Assembly (NCBI RefSeq): GCF_030864355.1
Contig: NC_083394.1
Span: forward strand, 124,001 to 188,000
DNA: 64,000 bases
Direction of reading: 5' to 3'
Source: Cutaneotrichosporon cavernicola
Lineage: Eukaryota; Basidiomycota; Tremellomycetes; Trichosporonales; Trichosporonaceae
The translations under genes were made by a program, and so were the position numbers. This document shows, piece by piece, positions 52,196-61,524 of the stretch (its first letter is position 1; each line of letters opens with the position of its first letter). Under the pieces are notes generated by a model. The model did not search any database, was not told where the DNA came from, and saw only the letters and a list, made by a program, of their open reading frames with translations.

Positions 52196-53135
52196 ATGGC
52201 GCATACACGCTCCTGCTCGGCGCCTACGACGCGACGAGATAAACGCAACGGCATGCTCTTCACCCATCCTTTCACTTGGACAGAGTACTCGCCAGAAACG
52301 CTGGTATCGACAGTACCGAGTGGCGAGCCGCGAGGAGGAGGCTCCGGCTCAGCTCGGTCTGCCTCCCGCACTAGCTACGCAAAGCAGGAAGCGTCGTGGC
52401 GCGCCGCGCGGGCTTCAATCGAGTCGGAAGGCAAGGTTGAGCGTACGATGTCTGACCCCCCGCAGGCCGCGATCACACAGGCCGCGATCATACAGGCCGC
52501 GATCACTCCAGAGCCCTTGATAACCCATCACCAAAAGGCAGTACCCAAGGCCGATCACACCCCATCACCATCACCTTGCCCCGCAAGGCTATACCTCGCA
52601 TCTCGCCAGCCGTGTAGGGGTCCTTGGAAGCCACTACCCCCTACTCCCAACGCGGGGATGGCTCCCTCGCCCATCACCTCCTGCTCCACCTCCTCAACCT
52701 ACACCTACACCTACTCTCGCTCCTCCTCCTGTTCCTCTGACCTCTCCACCCCCCCGACCACACCACCACGCAGACTCTCCCCACCACTGGCACTTAACCC
52801 GCCAAGCCTGACCGACCTCGACTTGGTGGCGCGCACGCCGTTCCTCGAACTCGCGATGAGTCCCGAATTATCTATCCGGTAAATCCCCCCCAAGTCAAGT
52901 TAACCCCAGTCCTGTCGTCCCATGTGAGCGATGCGCCCTCCATGCCAAACAGTGCAAGTACGACCCAGAGACCCTCCTCCCGTCATGGGAGGGGGATACG
53001 TTATCGCTGCCAAAGTGCGCGTGCTGTCCTGACGACGAGGGGTGCTGGCATGTCCTGGGAGGCCGGATGGTGCGGCCACGCGCGAGGGTGTTTGATGAGC
53101 CGAGGGAGAGGGGGAGTGATGTCGCATGTGTCTAG
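52196..53135 (+). CDS. Hypothetical protein with Cys-rich C-terminal domain
   Basis: Two exons (52196-52878, 52910-53135), 302 aa. The N-terminal two thirds are Ser/Pro/Thr-rich and disordered, with an AAITQAAIIQAAIT repeat (about residues 91-105) and a TYTYTYS run. The C-terminal exon is different: PVVPCERCALHAKQCKYDPE has CxxC and a third Cys, and KCACCPDDEGCWHV adds further Cys and a His, which could form a zinc site resembling half of a fungal Zn cluster (PPCERC..). The intron is 31 nt. Acts perhaps as a nuclear regulator (inference only). The start is the first ATG after the minisatellite. Confidence 0.6.
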
Positions 53136-53450
53136 ATGCTGCGAGTAGATCCAGAATGTACTAAATTGCGCATTCAGGTAAACGTCGACTTGGTTACGAT
53201 TGACTAGCATTTTGAACCAGGTGGTTCAGAACCAAAACGACTCGGTTATCTCTTACCGCGTCGGGTTTCTCCGCCAAATTTGGTCCCGCTGCTATCAACA
53301 AGTTGGCAGAAACAGTTACCATCACAGTGGCACTCACACCATCCTCTTATCACACTATCATACAATCACACTCTCCCTCGCCTCAGCGCGCAATGCATCA
53401 CCTCTGATATCCTTCCGACAACACTCTCCTTTTCCCGTACAGACCGTAGA
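53136..53450. other. Intergenic, 315 bp
   Basis: No gene seen; CT/CA-rich leader (TCACACTCTCCCTCGCCTCA) before the next start. Confidence 0.55.
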
Positions 53451-54176
53451 ATGCAGCAAACCCAACTCGCGCGCGCTGTCCGCCTAGACGCGCGCACCCT
53501 CCGGCGACTGCTCAAGCTCGTGCGCATCCAGCTCGCGCATCTCCCCCGTCCAACCGTCCCGCTCGCTTTGTCGGTGCCACATCTCCCGTCGATCCCCCAC
53601 CTTCCGCTCGAGTCACTCTCCCTCCTCCCCTCGGCCCTCCAGACCTCTCTCCAGACCTCGCTCCAAACCCATCTCCCATCGGTCTCCGCCGAAACCATAA
53701 CTTGGTCACTCCGGTCCCTCTCCGGCGCCTCCCAACGCATCTCCCTCCCCATCAACTTGAACCTCGACACGACTGCCCTCCAAGCCCTCCTCACCCGCCT
53801 CGTCGCAACAGTACACACCCGTCTACCCGCCGCTCTAGCCCGCTCAGTCCCCTCTGACCCAGACCTCCTCCGCGCGGCCGTCCACAAACTCGCAATCACC
53901 CAAGCACGCTCACATGCGATCCGGTACGGCATACAGGTCGCGCTCGGCTTCACTCTCCGCCTTCTTCCCGAAGTTGGACGCAGCCTTCCAGTCCCGCTGA
54001 GGCTCGCGCTCAGCCTCGCTCGGCTTGCGGTGCGTCAGGCGATCGGCCAGGCGGTGCGGGTCATCGTGGGAATGGCTATGCGCCAGGCTGTTGCGGCCAG
54101 GCTTGGAGTGTCGCTTGGAAAAAGGTCTGCGCGAGTGGTTGGGGATATGGCCAAGGTGCGTTTGAAGGAGAAGTGA
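53451..54176 (+). CDS. Hypothetical helical protein
   Basis: Single exon, 241 aa. It is Leu/Arg/Ala-rich with almost no acids in the first half: LDARTLRRLLKLVRIQLAHL, PSALQTSLQTSLQTHLPSVS, then amphipathic stretches LPAALARSVPSD and PLRLALSLARLAVRQAIGQA with a Gly/Ala-Val-rich segment VRVIVGMAMRQAVAARLGVS. It ends with a basic KRSARVVGDMAKVRLKEK. The basic, weakly hydrophobic helices suggest membrane association or a mitochondrial protein, but no signal is definite. Not recognised. Overprinting by chance cannot be excluded, but codon choice resembles its neighbours. Confidence 0.5.
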   Translation: MQQTQLARAVRLDARTLRRLLKLVRIQLAHLPRPTVPLALSVPHLPSIPHLPLESLSLLPSALQTSLQTSLQTHLPSVSAETITWSLRSLSGASQRISLPINLNLDTTALQALLTRLVATVHTRLPAALARSVPSDPDLLRAAVHKLAITQARSHAIRYGIQVALGFTLRLLPEVGRSLPVPLRLALSLARLAVRQAIGQAVRVIVGMAMRQAVAARLGVSLGKRSARVVGDMAKVRLKEK

Positions 54177-55183
54177 GCTGATGACAGCCGATGGTCGCTG
54201 GGCGCTAGGGCAGTGATTGCTTCGCATGTTCGTGCCCAGATCCAGAACCGCAAGAGGGGAACGGGCCGTATGTGTATGTGTCCGACATAGCGCCACGCAG
54301 GGCTCCAGAGGAACGACACCGTGTCCCCCTCTCAGTATCTCCGCTCCAAACTATAATGGGGGCTCTACGTGCACGCGACAAGGGCTGCATGGAGTACGAG
54401 GAGAGTATGGTGTGGCCAAAGAGCATGACACGACAGCTTGTCAGATGCTGTGTCGAGAACTCTGTATAACCTTCTGGCAAGGGTGCGAGGCGATACCGTG
54501 GTCTACAGCGCACACTGCGTGTACGTGTGGCACCGGCTCGCGCCCCGCGCCCGATCGTCGGCCAACACCGAGCTCGAGGTGCCAGTTGGCGGGGCCCGTG
54601 ACGGCCGTGTTCCATGTCCCGTACTTGGATGAATGGAACACCATCCGCTCGACGGAATGCACTGTACGAGGCGGGGTTGAGCGAGGAGCAGGCAATGAGC
54701 TTGGATCTGTAGTCTGATGTATGTTTGGCAAAATGTCTGTCCAGGGCCGGGCGACGCGCCGCGTGGCTCAGGCCAAACATTTGTGTGCCTGAATGCGCCA
54801 TATTCCGCACTCTCGGCACCATGAGAAATGTCTCCTTTGCCATCACCGACACCGAACGCGTCGCCGACGCCGTCCACAACTTCGGACCAGCTCAAAGAGT
54901 ACATCACCCGACCCAAGCCACCTGAACGCGCCTCAGGCCCAATCTTCAACGCCACAGGAAGCCACAGAACCCCGCATCGCAACCCTTTGCGCAATCCGAA
55001 ATGGCGCAGTACCAACAAAGGCCGCATGTACCGTTCCGAGCCGGTTTTGGTCCATTCCGCACCGGCGAATCGCGAGCCGCGGCCTCGGCATCCCCGCCGT
55101 CGCCGTCCTGCGCCGGGTAAACGCTGCGGCGCAGCATATAAGCCGTCCAAGGTGTCCAGTATTATCCCCATCCACACCGTAAA
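54177..55183. other. Intergenic, 1.0 kb
   Basis: No gene with support. Several overlapping frames on both strands lack motifs. The last ~30 bp (ATTATCCCCATCCACACC) are the leader of the GPI-protein gene at 55184. Confidence 0.45.
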
Positions 55184-55490
55184 ATGCGCCTCCTCTCCAT
55201 CCTCTCGCGTGAGTTTTCTTCCTCTCCCTCCCATATTTGCTCACCCCAGTCTTCGCCATTGGCGCCCTCGCACACGAGGGACACGACCAGTACGACCCCC
55301 GTATTTCGCGACTGACAACAGCTCCAACTCGACCTCCAACTCGACCGCCAACTCGACCGCGTCCGGGTCCATGAGCGCCGCAGTCCCCTTGTCCTCCGCC
55401 CCGGCGCCCACGCAACCCAGTGGAGCTGAGCGCCTCGCCGCCGGCGGCGTTGCCGCGCTCGTCGTCGCTGCTGTTGGGATGGCGCTTTAG
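55184..55490 (+). CDS. Small GPI-anchored, His-containing wall protein (copy 1)
   Basis: Three exons (55184-55208, 55250-55289, 55322-55490), 77 aa. The signal peptide MRLLSILS|LFAIGALA is split by the first intron. The mature chain starts HEGHDHSNSTSNSTANSTAS: a His/Asp cluster and N-glycosylation sites. A Ser/Pro stretch is followed by PSGAERLAAGGVAALVVAAVGMAL, a GPI-anchor signal (small residues SGA then a hydrophobic tail). The 32-nt second intron uses a GTACGA donor after CA; other choices shift the frame. It should sit on the outer membrane or wall. The HEGHDH cluster could bind Zn or Cu (inference). The same gene structure occurs in the next two small genes. Confidence 0.72.
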
Positions 55491-55492
55491 AT

Positions 55493-55620
55493 AGTGTATG
55501 GAATGTTACAACGCCAAGAACGCGAGTGTATGGACTTTTACAACGCCAAGAACGCGAGTGTATGGACTTTTACAACGCCAAGAACGCGAGTGTATGGACT
55601 TTTACAACGCCAAGAACGCG
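55493..55620. repeat. 32-bp minisatellite, 4 copies, 3' of GPI gene 1
   Basis: Units AGTGTATGGACTTTTACAAC and the following 12 bases start at 55493, 55525, 55557 and 55589. They begin directly after the stop codon, so they would be in the 3' UTR. Confidence 0.94.
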
Positions 55621-55843
55621 GGTTAGGTGCAACACTTCAACTGAGCGCACTATGGCGACCGGCGAGTCCTCTTCTGGGTCCATGGATGACTGGCAAAGGT
55701 CGAGATGCAGTCAAATAGTGGACCCGACCGGACACTTGTTGCAGCCAACCTCCAACCTCCCTCAATCATTGACGTTAGCCCATAGATACATAAGAGCGAG
55801 ATAGACTCTGTTCATGCATCCAGCATCCAGCATCCAGTCCACA

Positions 55844-56339
55844 ATGCGCGTCTCCGCTTTTACCAGTAGGTGTTTTCTATTAAACACTGACTCATCCAGT
55901 CCTCGCCCTCGCACTGCCTGTTCTGGCCCAGTCCTCGGCCGACCACGACCACGACCACGAAACCTCCGTCGCAGCCGGCACAGTCTCAGCCAGCCCATCA
56001 ACCCCCAGCCCGAGCGGCCAGGTCTGCCACGCCCATGGCGATCACTGGGACTGTGAGGGCGCCGACAATCACGCCTCATCCGCCGATTCAGTGGCGCCAG
56101 CGACGCCCTCGCCTACCGGAAAGGGCAAATGCGAGGCCCATGGCGACCACTGGCACTGTGAGGGAGACCATGCTTCCACAGTGAGTGGGTCAGCCGCTGC
56201 TAGCGCCAGCACAGTCCGGCCCAGTTCCAGTTCCAGTTCCAGTTCCAGTTCGGCTGCCCCCATCCCGTCAAGCGGGGCTCAACGGGTGGCTATAAACGGC
56301 GCGATTGTTCTCGCTGGTGTCGCTTGTGCGCTTGTTTAG
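55844..56339 (+). CDS. Small GPI-anchored protein with two C-x-AHGDHW-x-C repeats (copy 2)
   Basis: Two exons (55844-55865, 55900-56339), 153 aa. The signal peptide is again split by intron 1 (MRVSAFT|VLALALPVLA). The mature chain has a DHDHDHE cluster, then two repeats, CHAHGDHWDCEGADNH and CEAHGDHWHCEGDH, separated by a Ser/Pro/Thr linker. A poly-Ser stretch leads to PSSGAQRVAING and a hydrophobic GPI tail (AIVLAGVACALV). C-x-A-H-G-D-H-W-x-C repeats occur in fungal wall proteins and look like paired Cys/His metal-binding or disulfide modules. Extracellular zinc or copper binding is likely but unproved. Located tandem to copy 1, same strand. Confidence 0.8.
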
Positions 56340-56603
56340 AGAGATGAACTCTACTGCATTGACAAGGGGCATTCGGGTGCCTTTGCCAGGGAAAAGAGGC
56401 GTCCATGCTGTGCCCGCCAAGAAGACGGCAACGCCCCACACACTTGGAGGGGCGTTTTGCTTTGACGCCATCAGTGCAATGGGTGCGAGAGCCAATCTGT
56501 CCGTTCGTGATAGATCTCAGTGTTCAAAGTTAGTGGAGACTAGTGTTCCAATCAGAGACCCAGATAGTGTTCATAACCAACGACCTAGAGAAGCCGTGAC
56601 GAA

Positions 56604-57133
56604 TTAGACAAGCATAGCACCAACAACGCCGGCGACGATAGCGCCAACAGCGGTGCCGGCACGCTCAGCGCCGCTCTTGGCGCTCGGGGTGGCCGATGCC
56701 GAGGAGCGGACGCTGCTCGACGACTTGGCGGCCGAGCTCGACAAGCGCGAGCTGGTCGGGACCGACGCGGGGACCGGGGCGCCGGTGGTGACGGGCACGA
56801 CGACGGCGGTAGTGGTGGCGGGCGCGGCGGGACCCGTGACAACAGGGGAAGTCACGGCCGAAGAGACCCCGGGGACGTCCGTGGCCGTGTCGGTCTCGTC
56901 GGAAGTCACATCGCCAGTAGGCTCAGTAATCGGAGTCGCCTCGTCAGATGGGGTGGCGGTGTCGGCGCTGGGCTCGGCCGAGGGGACGATGGCGCTGTCG
57001 GCACTGGGGGTCGCGCTGTTGTCAGTTTAAGAGAGGGGACAGCGTACCTGTCCTGAGCGAGGACCATGGCGAGGACTAGAGTCAGTGTAACCCGGACAGT
57101 AAGCGTACGAGGAAGGAGAGCGAGGAGACGCAT
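56604..57133 (-). CDS. GPI-anchored Ser/Thr-rich wall protein (copy 3)
   Basis: Three exons (57133-57109, 57075-57048, 57015-56604), 154 aa. Signal peptide MRLLALLP|LLAMVLAQD is split by the first intron at the same place as in copies 1 and 2. The chain is Ala/Ser/Thr/Pro/Val-rich with acidic spots (SADSAIVPSAEPSADTATPS) and many O-glycosylation sites; no His or Cys cluster.  The C-terminus AKSGAERAGTAVGAIVAGVV is a GPI signal that matches copy 1 (PSGAERLAAGGVAALVV). It is on the opposite strand, tail-to-tail with copy 2. Confidence 0.78.
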
Positions 57134-57683
57134 CTTGATCTTGGTGGTGTTGGTGTTGGTGTTTGTGTTGGTGTTTGTGGATGGTCAAGACCAAAGAACA
57201 AGGGTTGACTATATATACGGCTCTCGTGTGCGGAATGTGGGTCAAGGCAGTGCAGACAATCTCCCCAAACACCCTTGATCGCGAGCAGTGAGCAGCCCCC
57301 TTTCTGTCAGTTGTCAGTTGAGGTGGTCAATGGCTTGCGCGGGTAGAGGAATTCACACGCCATGGCCACCCGCGGCATCTGTGAGAGACTTCCAAGACCT
57401 TGAAAGGACGACAATAGCATCGCTATTTCAGGAAATCATCAGCCATCCTTTCAAGAATCCTGGAATCGAGGCTCGTCCAGACCTTTATTGAATGCATTGC
57501 TCCGTTGGAATATGCAATCCATCAAAGGGTGAGACATGCACAGCCGGCCCAAAATGGAATGAGGTGCTCGTCCAGCCCTTCCAGCCCTTCCAGCGTGGGA
57601 CGAATGACAAGCACAGGGCGTGGCGCCAACTCGGCTGCGGCTGCGCGTTGACTCCTGACCCTTGAGCCTCAGGCTCAGGCGCG

Positions 57684-58904
57684 TCATCCGACATCCACAT
57701 CCAAATTCGTCTCCCACTCAAACTGTTTCTCCCCCACCTCGACGCGATACTCGTCCAACGTCATGATACGGACGCGCTCAACGCAAGCGTCGATGAGCGA
57801 ATCGGGCCACAGGCCGGCGTGAACGACACGGTCGCGCGAGTCGTCCCTCCTGGCCAATAGCGCCGTCTTTATTCCAGCCCGGATGGCCGTGAAGACCTCC
57901 TCCATCCCAGCGTCGTCATCTAACCCGAGCCAGTTGGGCTGCATTCCTTCAAGGCCCACAAGGGTGTGACTGCGCTCGAGTTCTGGGCCCATATGGAAGA
58001 CAACGTCTTCGAGCACGCCTAGCGCACCACTCGGTACCCGGTAGTCGCCCCATGCAAAACCGGGGCTCCGTGGCCGAACAAAGCGTCCTGATTCTCGGAG
58101 GCGGAGAGAGTAGCCTTTCGAGGGGACGAAGAGATACACAAACTCCTTCGTCTCGTCGGATGCATAGAATGGTTCGACCCAGGCAGCCCCGGCCATGGTG
58201 GTTGGGTGGAAGGTCACGGACCACACCAGGCGCAAGGTAGGGACCGGGTCGAGGCGGTAGTGCACGGGGTGGCCCTCAGCCACTGGATCTAGGCATCGGA
58301 ACCAAACAGTCGGGGGGAGTAGCGTTCCAGGGGGAAGTGTTGGAAAACGTTCACCAGTGATCCGGAGCGCCTGGAACTTGGGGAAGATGGTTGCGAAGCG
58401 CTCAGGCTGGGCGAATGCATCCCACAGTTGAGGACATCGGAGATCGTTACCGATATCCAGCAGCCGAGTGTGTTGCAGAAGCGAGCGCGCGCGCCGTTCG
58501 ATTTCTGTGCCCGCTGGGGCTGACGTTTGTGGTGGAGGAGCCGCGTCACCTCCTGCGCGTCTCCGCAGCACGCGCGTGGAAGGCTCGACGCGCGCGCGTT
58601 TTTTTCTTGGCCGATCTGCGTCCAATGCCTGGATGGGTACGGGCTCAATGGGTAGGGACAGGGCGTCGCCAAGTGACACATCGATGAATGTGGGATGGCG
58701 GGGCCGACCCTTGACCACGAATCGGTATATCAGGTGTATGTCGACAAGGTCGCGCGTCGCGCGGTTGATCCGACGCAGCGCGAGGACCTTGCGACGGGAG
58801 GCGTGGGAGGGCGAGGAAGCGAACCTAGCGATAAGCACGCCAAGTACACTGTCTGCAAAGTGCGGGTAGATGGTCGAGTCGAGGACTCTGTCGGCGTTGG
58901 GCAT
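57684..58904 (-). CDS. F-box-like hypothetical protein
   Basis: Single exon, 406 aa. After a short leader, ADSVLGVLIARFASSPSHAS, with KVLALRRINRATRDLVDIHL then IYRFV, forms the F-box-like helix set that opens many lineage-specific basidiomycete proteins. An Arg/Lys-rich spacer (RPRKKRARVEPSTRVLRRRA) could be a nuclear signal. The rest, with LDIGNDLRCPQLWDAFAQPE, VWFRCLDPVAEGHPVHY, FVYLFVPSKGYSLRL and the C-terminal VRIMTLDEYRVEVGEKQFEW, is a folded domain that I do not recognise. Function as a ubiquitin-ligase adaptor is only a guess. Confidence 0.65.
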   Translation of the reverse strand: MPNADRVLDSTIYPHFADSVLGVLIARFASSPSHASRRKVLALRRINRATRDLVDIHLIYRFVVKGRPRHPTFIDVSLGDALSLPIEPVPIQALDADRPRKKRARVEPSTRVLRRRAGGDAAPPPQTSAPAGTEIERRARSLLQHTRLLDIGNDLRCPQLWDAFAQPERFATIFPKFQALRITGERFPTLPPGTLLPPTVWFRCLDPVAEGHPVHYRLDPVPTLRLVWSVTFHPTTMAGAAWVEPFYASDETKEFVYLFVPSKGYSLRLRESGRFVRPRSPGFAWGDYRVPSGALGVLEDVVFHMGPELERSHTLVGLEGMQPNWLGLDDDAGMEEVFTAIRAGIKTALLARRDDSRDRVVHAGLWPDSLIDACVERVRIMTLDEYRVEVGEKQFEWETNLDVDVG

Positions 58905-59395
58905 GGTGGTCAGATGGGGGAAGGAGAAGTTGGTGTCATGGTGAAATGGGATGTGATGAGGAACGGGTGCAATTCGGCTACATGCTTCCGATTAGACGAG
59001 ACTCAATCAGAGCTGCCCCACTCTTGTATCCCACACTGACGATCGTCAACACTCTGAAGCGCATGCATGTAGAGGCGGAAATATCCATAGACGAGTAACC
59101 CAAGGGCTACAATGAAAGTTGTAGTGGAATAATAATGCTGGGTAAAGTTTTGAACTCGGGTGGAACCAAGATGTCTAGTCGTCGTCCTCCTCACGAAGAA
59201 TGGCAACCACTCCACCTCGTACGAATACCACTCCCAATAAATCTGGAAGTGGACCAGGGACACGCGTACCTGCACCTCGACTGATGGTTAAATTCAAGTG
59301 TGCATGCGACTTTGAGGCTAAAACTCATGACGGTACGAAACGCGACCAAAAACGAGCGAAAATGAAACAAATCCCAATCGGTCCGCGAGGGTCTC
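58905..59395. other. Intergenic, 0.5 kb
   Basis: No gene seen. The AT content rises around 59060-59150. Confidence 0.5.
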
Positions 59396-60844
59396 TCACT
59401 CGCGCTTAGGAGTCTTGGGGTTGGGGTTCTTGGGACTCTTACCGCTCTGGGGGCTGGGAGTCTCGGGAGCCTCCGGGTCGACCTGGTAAACAATCACGTT
59501 GACCAGCAGCGGGCTGTCGGGGCTGTTAGGTACCGTCGGGCTGGCGCCGGCAGCCTGGGTGGGGACAGGGTTGGGGTGGAGCGCGATGGCAGGAGCGGCG
59601 CTGGGCAAGTCGGTGACGTCTCTGAAGAGAAGATGGGGGACTCGAATCGGGGGCGGGCGGTGGCGGCCCGGAACAGCGGCAGAGGTGGAGGCGGAAGCGG
59701 ACGCGGTGGCAGCGGTGGCAGTGTCCTTGGTGGTCTTGGTGGCGGCAGTCGGGACAGCGGTAGTAGTAGAGGCAGTGGAGGCTGCGGCGGTAGGACCAGT
59801 GGCAGTGGCAGGGGAAACCTCAGCGGCAGGGCCAGTGGCAGTGGCAGTGGAAACCTCAGTGGCAGGGCCATTCACTACGGTCGTAGCGAGAGGGACGGGG
59901 GTAGTCGTAGTAACAGTAGCAGTGGAAACAGCGGAAGTGGCAGTGGCGACAGTGGGAGTGGTCGTGGCGTCCTCCATCTGCCAGGTCACGTTATTAAAAA
60001 CCGGCTCGCGCAGGATGGGAGCAGGACCGCCGGCAGGGGCAGGCGCAGCGATGGTGGTCGGTGTGTCGATGATGGCGGAGGTGTCCGCGAGTGTGGTAGT
60101 TATAACAGGAGGAGGGGTGGCGAGTGTGGCAGCGATAGCAAGGGCGATAGCAAGGGGGGTAGCAAGGGGGGTGGTGCCGAGTGTTCCAACTCGCTCAGGG
60201 GAAGTGATGCCTGTCCGAGTCGAGCTGTCCTTGTTGTCCTGTGGCGCGTCGTCGATCACTTCCCGCGTGTTGAGGTGCGAGTTGTTCCCAGTAACAGTTG
60301 CAGCAGAAGTGGCAGAAGCGGTAGGGGTAGAAGCAGTCGTAGGACGGGGACGAGAGAGAGAGAGAGCCGTGGGACGGACACGAGTCACGGCGTGCGCTGA
60401 CGAGCTGGTAGTAGCTGCGGCGGATGAAGAGACGCTTGATGGGCCGGTGGAGGAAGCGAGGGCAGTAATCGGGAGGGCAGCAGTAACGAGGGGGGCGACG
60501 GGGGACGAAGAACCAAACGCAACAGGAACCTCCTCTCCAGCCTTGGTGGGCTTGTCCTTAGTAATGCTTGTCGGGCGAGCGTTGGCTGTGTTGGCCGTGG
60601 CGATACTGTCGACAGGGTTCACGGTGATGGCACGACGAACACGCGCTGTGGTGGCGCGGGTCACGAAGCCAAGACCAAGGACGGGCGAGAGACGAGGGAG
60701 GGCATCGAGCGCCGCGTCCGTGTCGCGCTGCTCGAGGCGGAGCTTGTCCTTGTCCTTGTCACTGGCAGTCTGGCTGTCACCGCCCTTCATGGTAGGGCGA
60801 GCGTAGGGCTTGCCGGGTCCTTTGTCTCTCTTGGAAGAGGGCAT
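59396..60844 (-). CDS. Hypothetical Thr/Ala/Val/Pro-rich low-complexity protein
   Basis: Single coding exon, 482 aa. It begins MPSSKRDKGPGKPYARPTMK, has DKDKDKLRLEQRDTDAALDA, a short ordered-looking piece LSPVLGLGFVTRATTARVRR, then ~300 residues of Thr/Ala/Val/Ser/Pro repeats (TATGPAAEVSTATATGPA-like) and a C-terminal ordered piece VPHLLFRDVTDLPSAAPAIA, VNVIVYQVDPEAPETPSPQ, ending PKNPNPKTPKRE. No signal peptide. A 5'-UTR intron is likely (GTTGGT...GCTGATTCCAG) since its AG is at 60848-60847, just before the ATG. Real status is favoured by the long clean frame and ordered ends, though low-complexity sequence inflates open frames on both strands. Confidence 0.55.
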   Translation of the reverse strand: MPSSKRDKGPGKPYARPTMKGGDSQTASDKDKDKLRLEQRDTDAALDALPRLSPVLGLGFVTRATTARVRRAITVNPVDSIATANTANARPTSITKDKPTKAGEEVPVAFGSSSPVAPLVTAALPITALASSTGPSSVSSSAAATTSSSAHAVTRVRPTALSLSRPRPTTASTPTASATSAATVTGNNSHLNTREVIDDAPQDNKDSSTRTGITSPERVGTLGTTPLATPLAIALAIAATLATPPPVITTTLADTSAIIDTPTTIAAPAPAGGPAPILREPVFNNVTWQMEDATTTPTVATATSAVSTATVTTTTPVPLATTVVNGPATEVSTATATGPAAEVSPATATGPTAAASTASTTTAVPTAATKTTKDTATAATASASASTSAAVPGRHRPPPIRVPHLLFRDVTDLPSAAPAIALHPNPVPTQAAGASPTVPNSPDSPLLVNVIVYQVDPEAPETPSPQSGKSPKNPNPKTPKRE

Positions 60845-61524
60845 CTGGAATCAGCCCCGACGAGACGCGACCAACCTTGAACTGGTAATTGTGCGCAGTG
60901 TTAAGCCGATACAAGAAGAGACGATTAGATTAGCTGTAGTTGAAACCGACCAGATGTACGCCTTTTATCTCAGTTTTGGACAGGCTGGACGGGTGTTTGG
61001 TGACTAGTGCCACATTGGCGCCGCCACAAACCACAACGACGTTGCGCACCTTCCTTGCGGCAAATTATGGGGCTTGAAGCCGCTCTCTGATCCCGCTACC
61101 AGTGGGTGGCTGACGCTTGACCTGCAGGGCCGGCTACGGTGGCCTACCCAGCGCAGCTGCCCTCCTCATCCAGTCTCCTTCTTGTGTATCTCGTTGTGGC
61201 GGGCAGTGGCTGACTGTGTGCGCGGTGAGAGGGGTTCCGTTGTCTATCGTGAGAGAGGCTGACAGTGGGAAGAGGGCCTGGGGACTGTCCAGTCGCTCTC
61301 TGGCTGACTGTGTTTTCGTACTGGGATTGCAGGAAGCCAAAATTACCTCTATCAAGGTCGCCACTCATTCCTCGTAAAGCCATTCATGTCGTGATCGTGG
61401 CTATGGAACGAATCAGAAAACTACAGTATATAATTCTAGGTATCCGAGTTCAGCTCTGTGTATGTGAGCAGGTGGTGGAACAGACATGGAATTTGGGGAG
61501 GGGCAGTCTGGGTGTGGAGTGCAA
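60845..61524. other. Intergenic, 0.7 kb
   Basis: No gene seen; holds the leader (with a probable 5'-UTR intron) of the low-complexity gene and the 3' flank of the next. Confidence 0.5.

Noticed and set aside
59499..60806. 435-aa plus-strand frame opposite the Thr/Ala-rich gene
   Set aside because: Low-complexity GC-rich DNA opens several frames; the minus frame has ordered ends and a plausible leader intron, so I kept that one.
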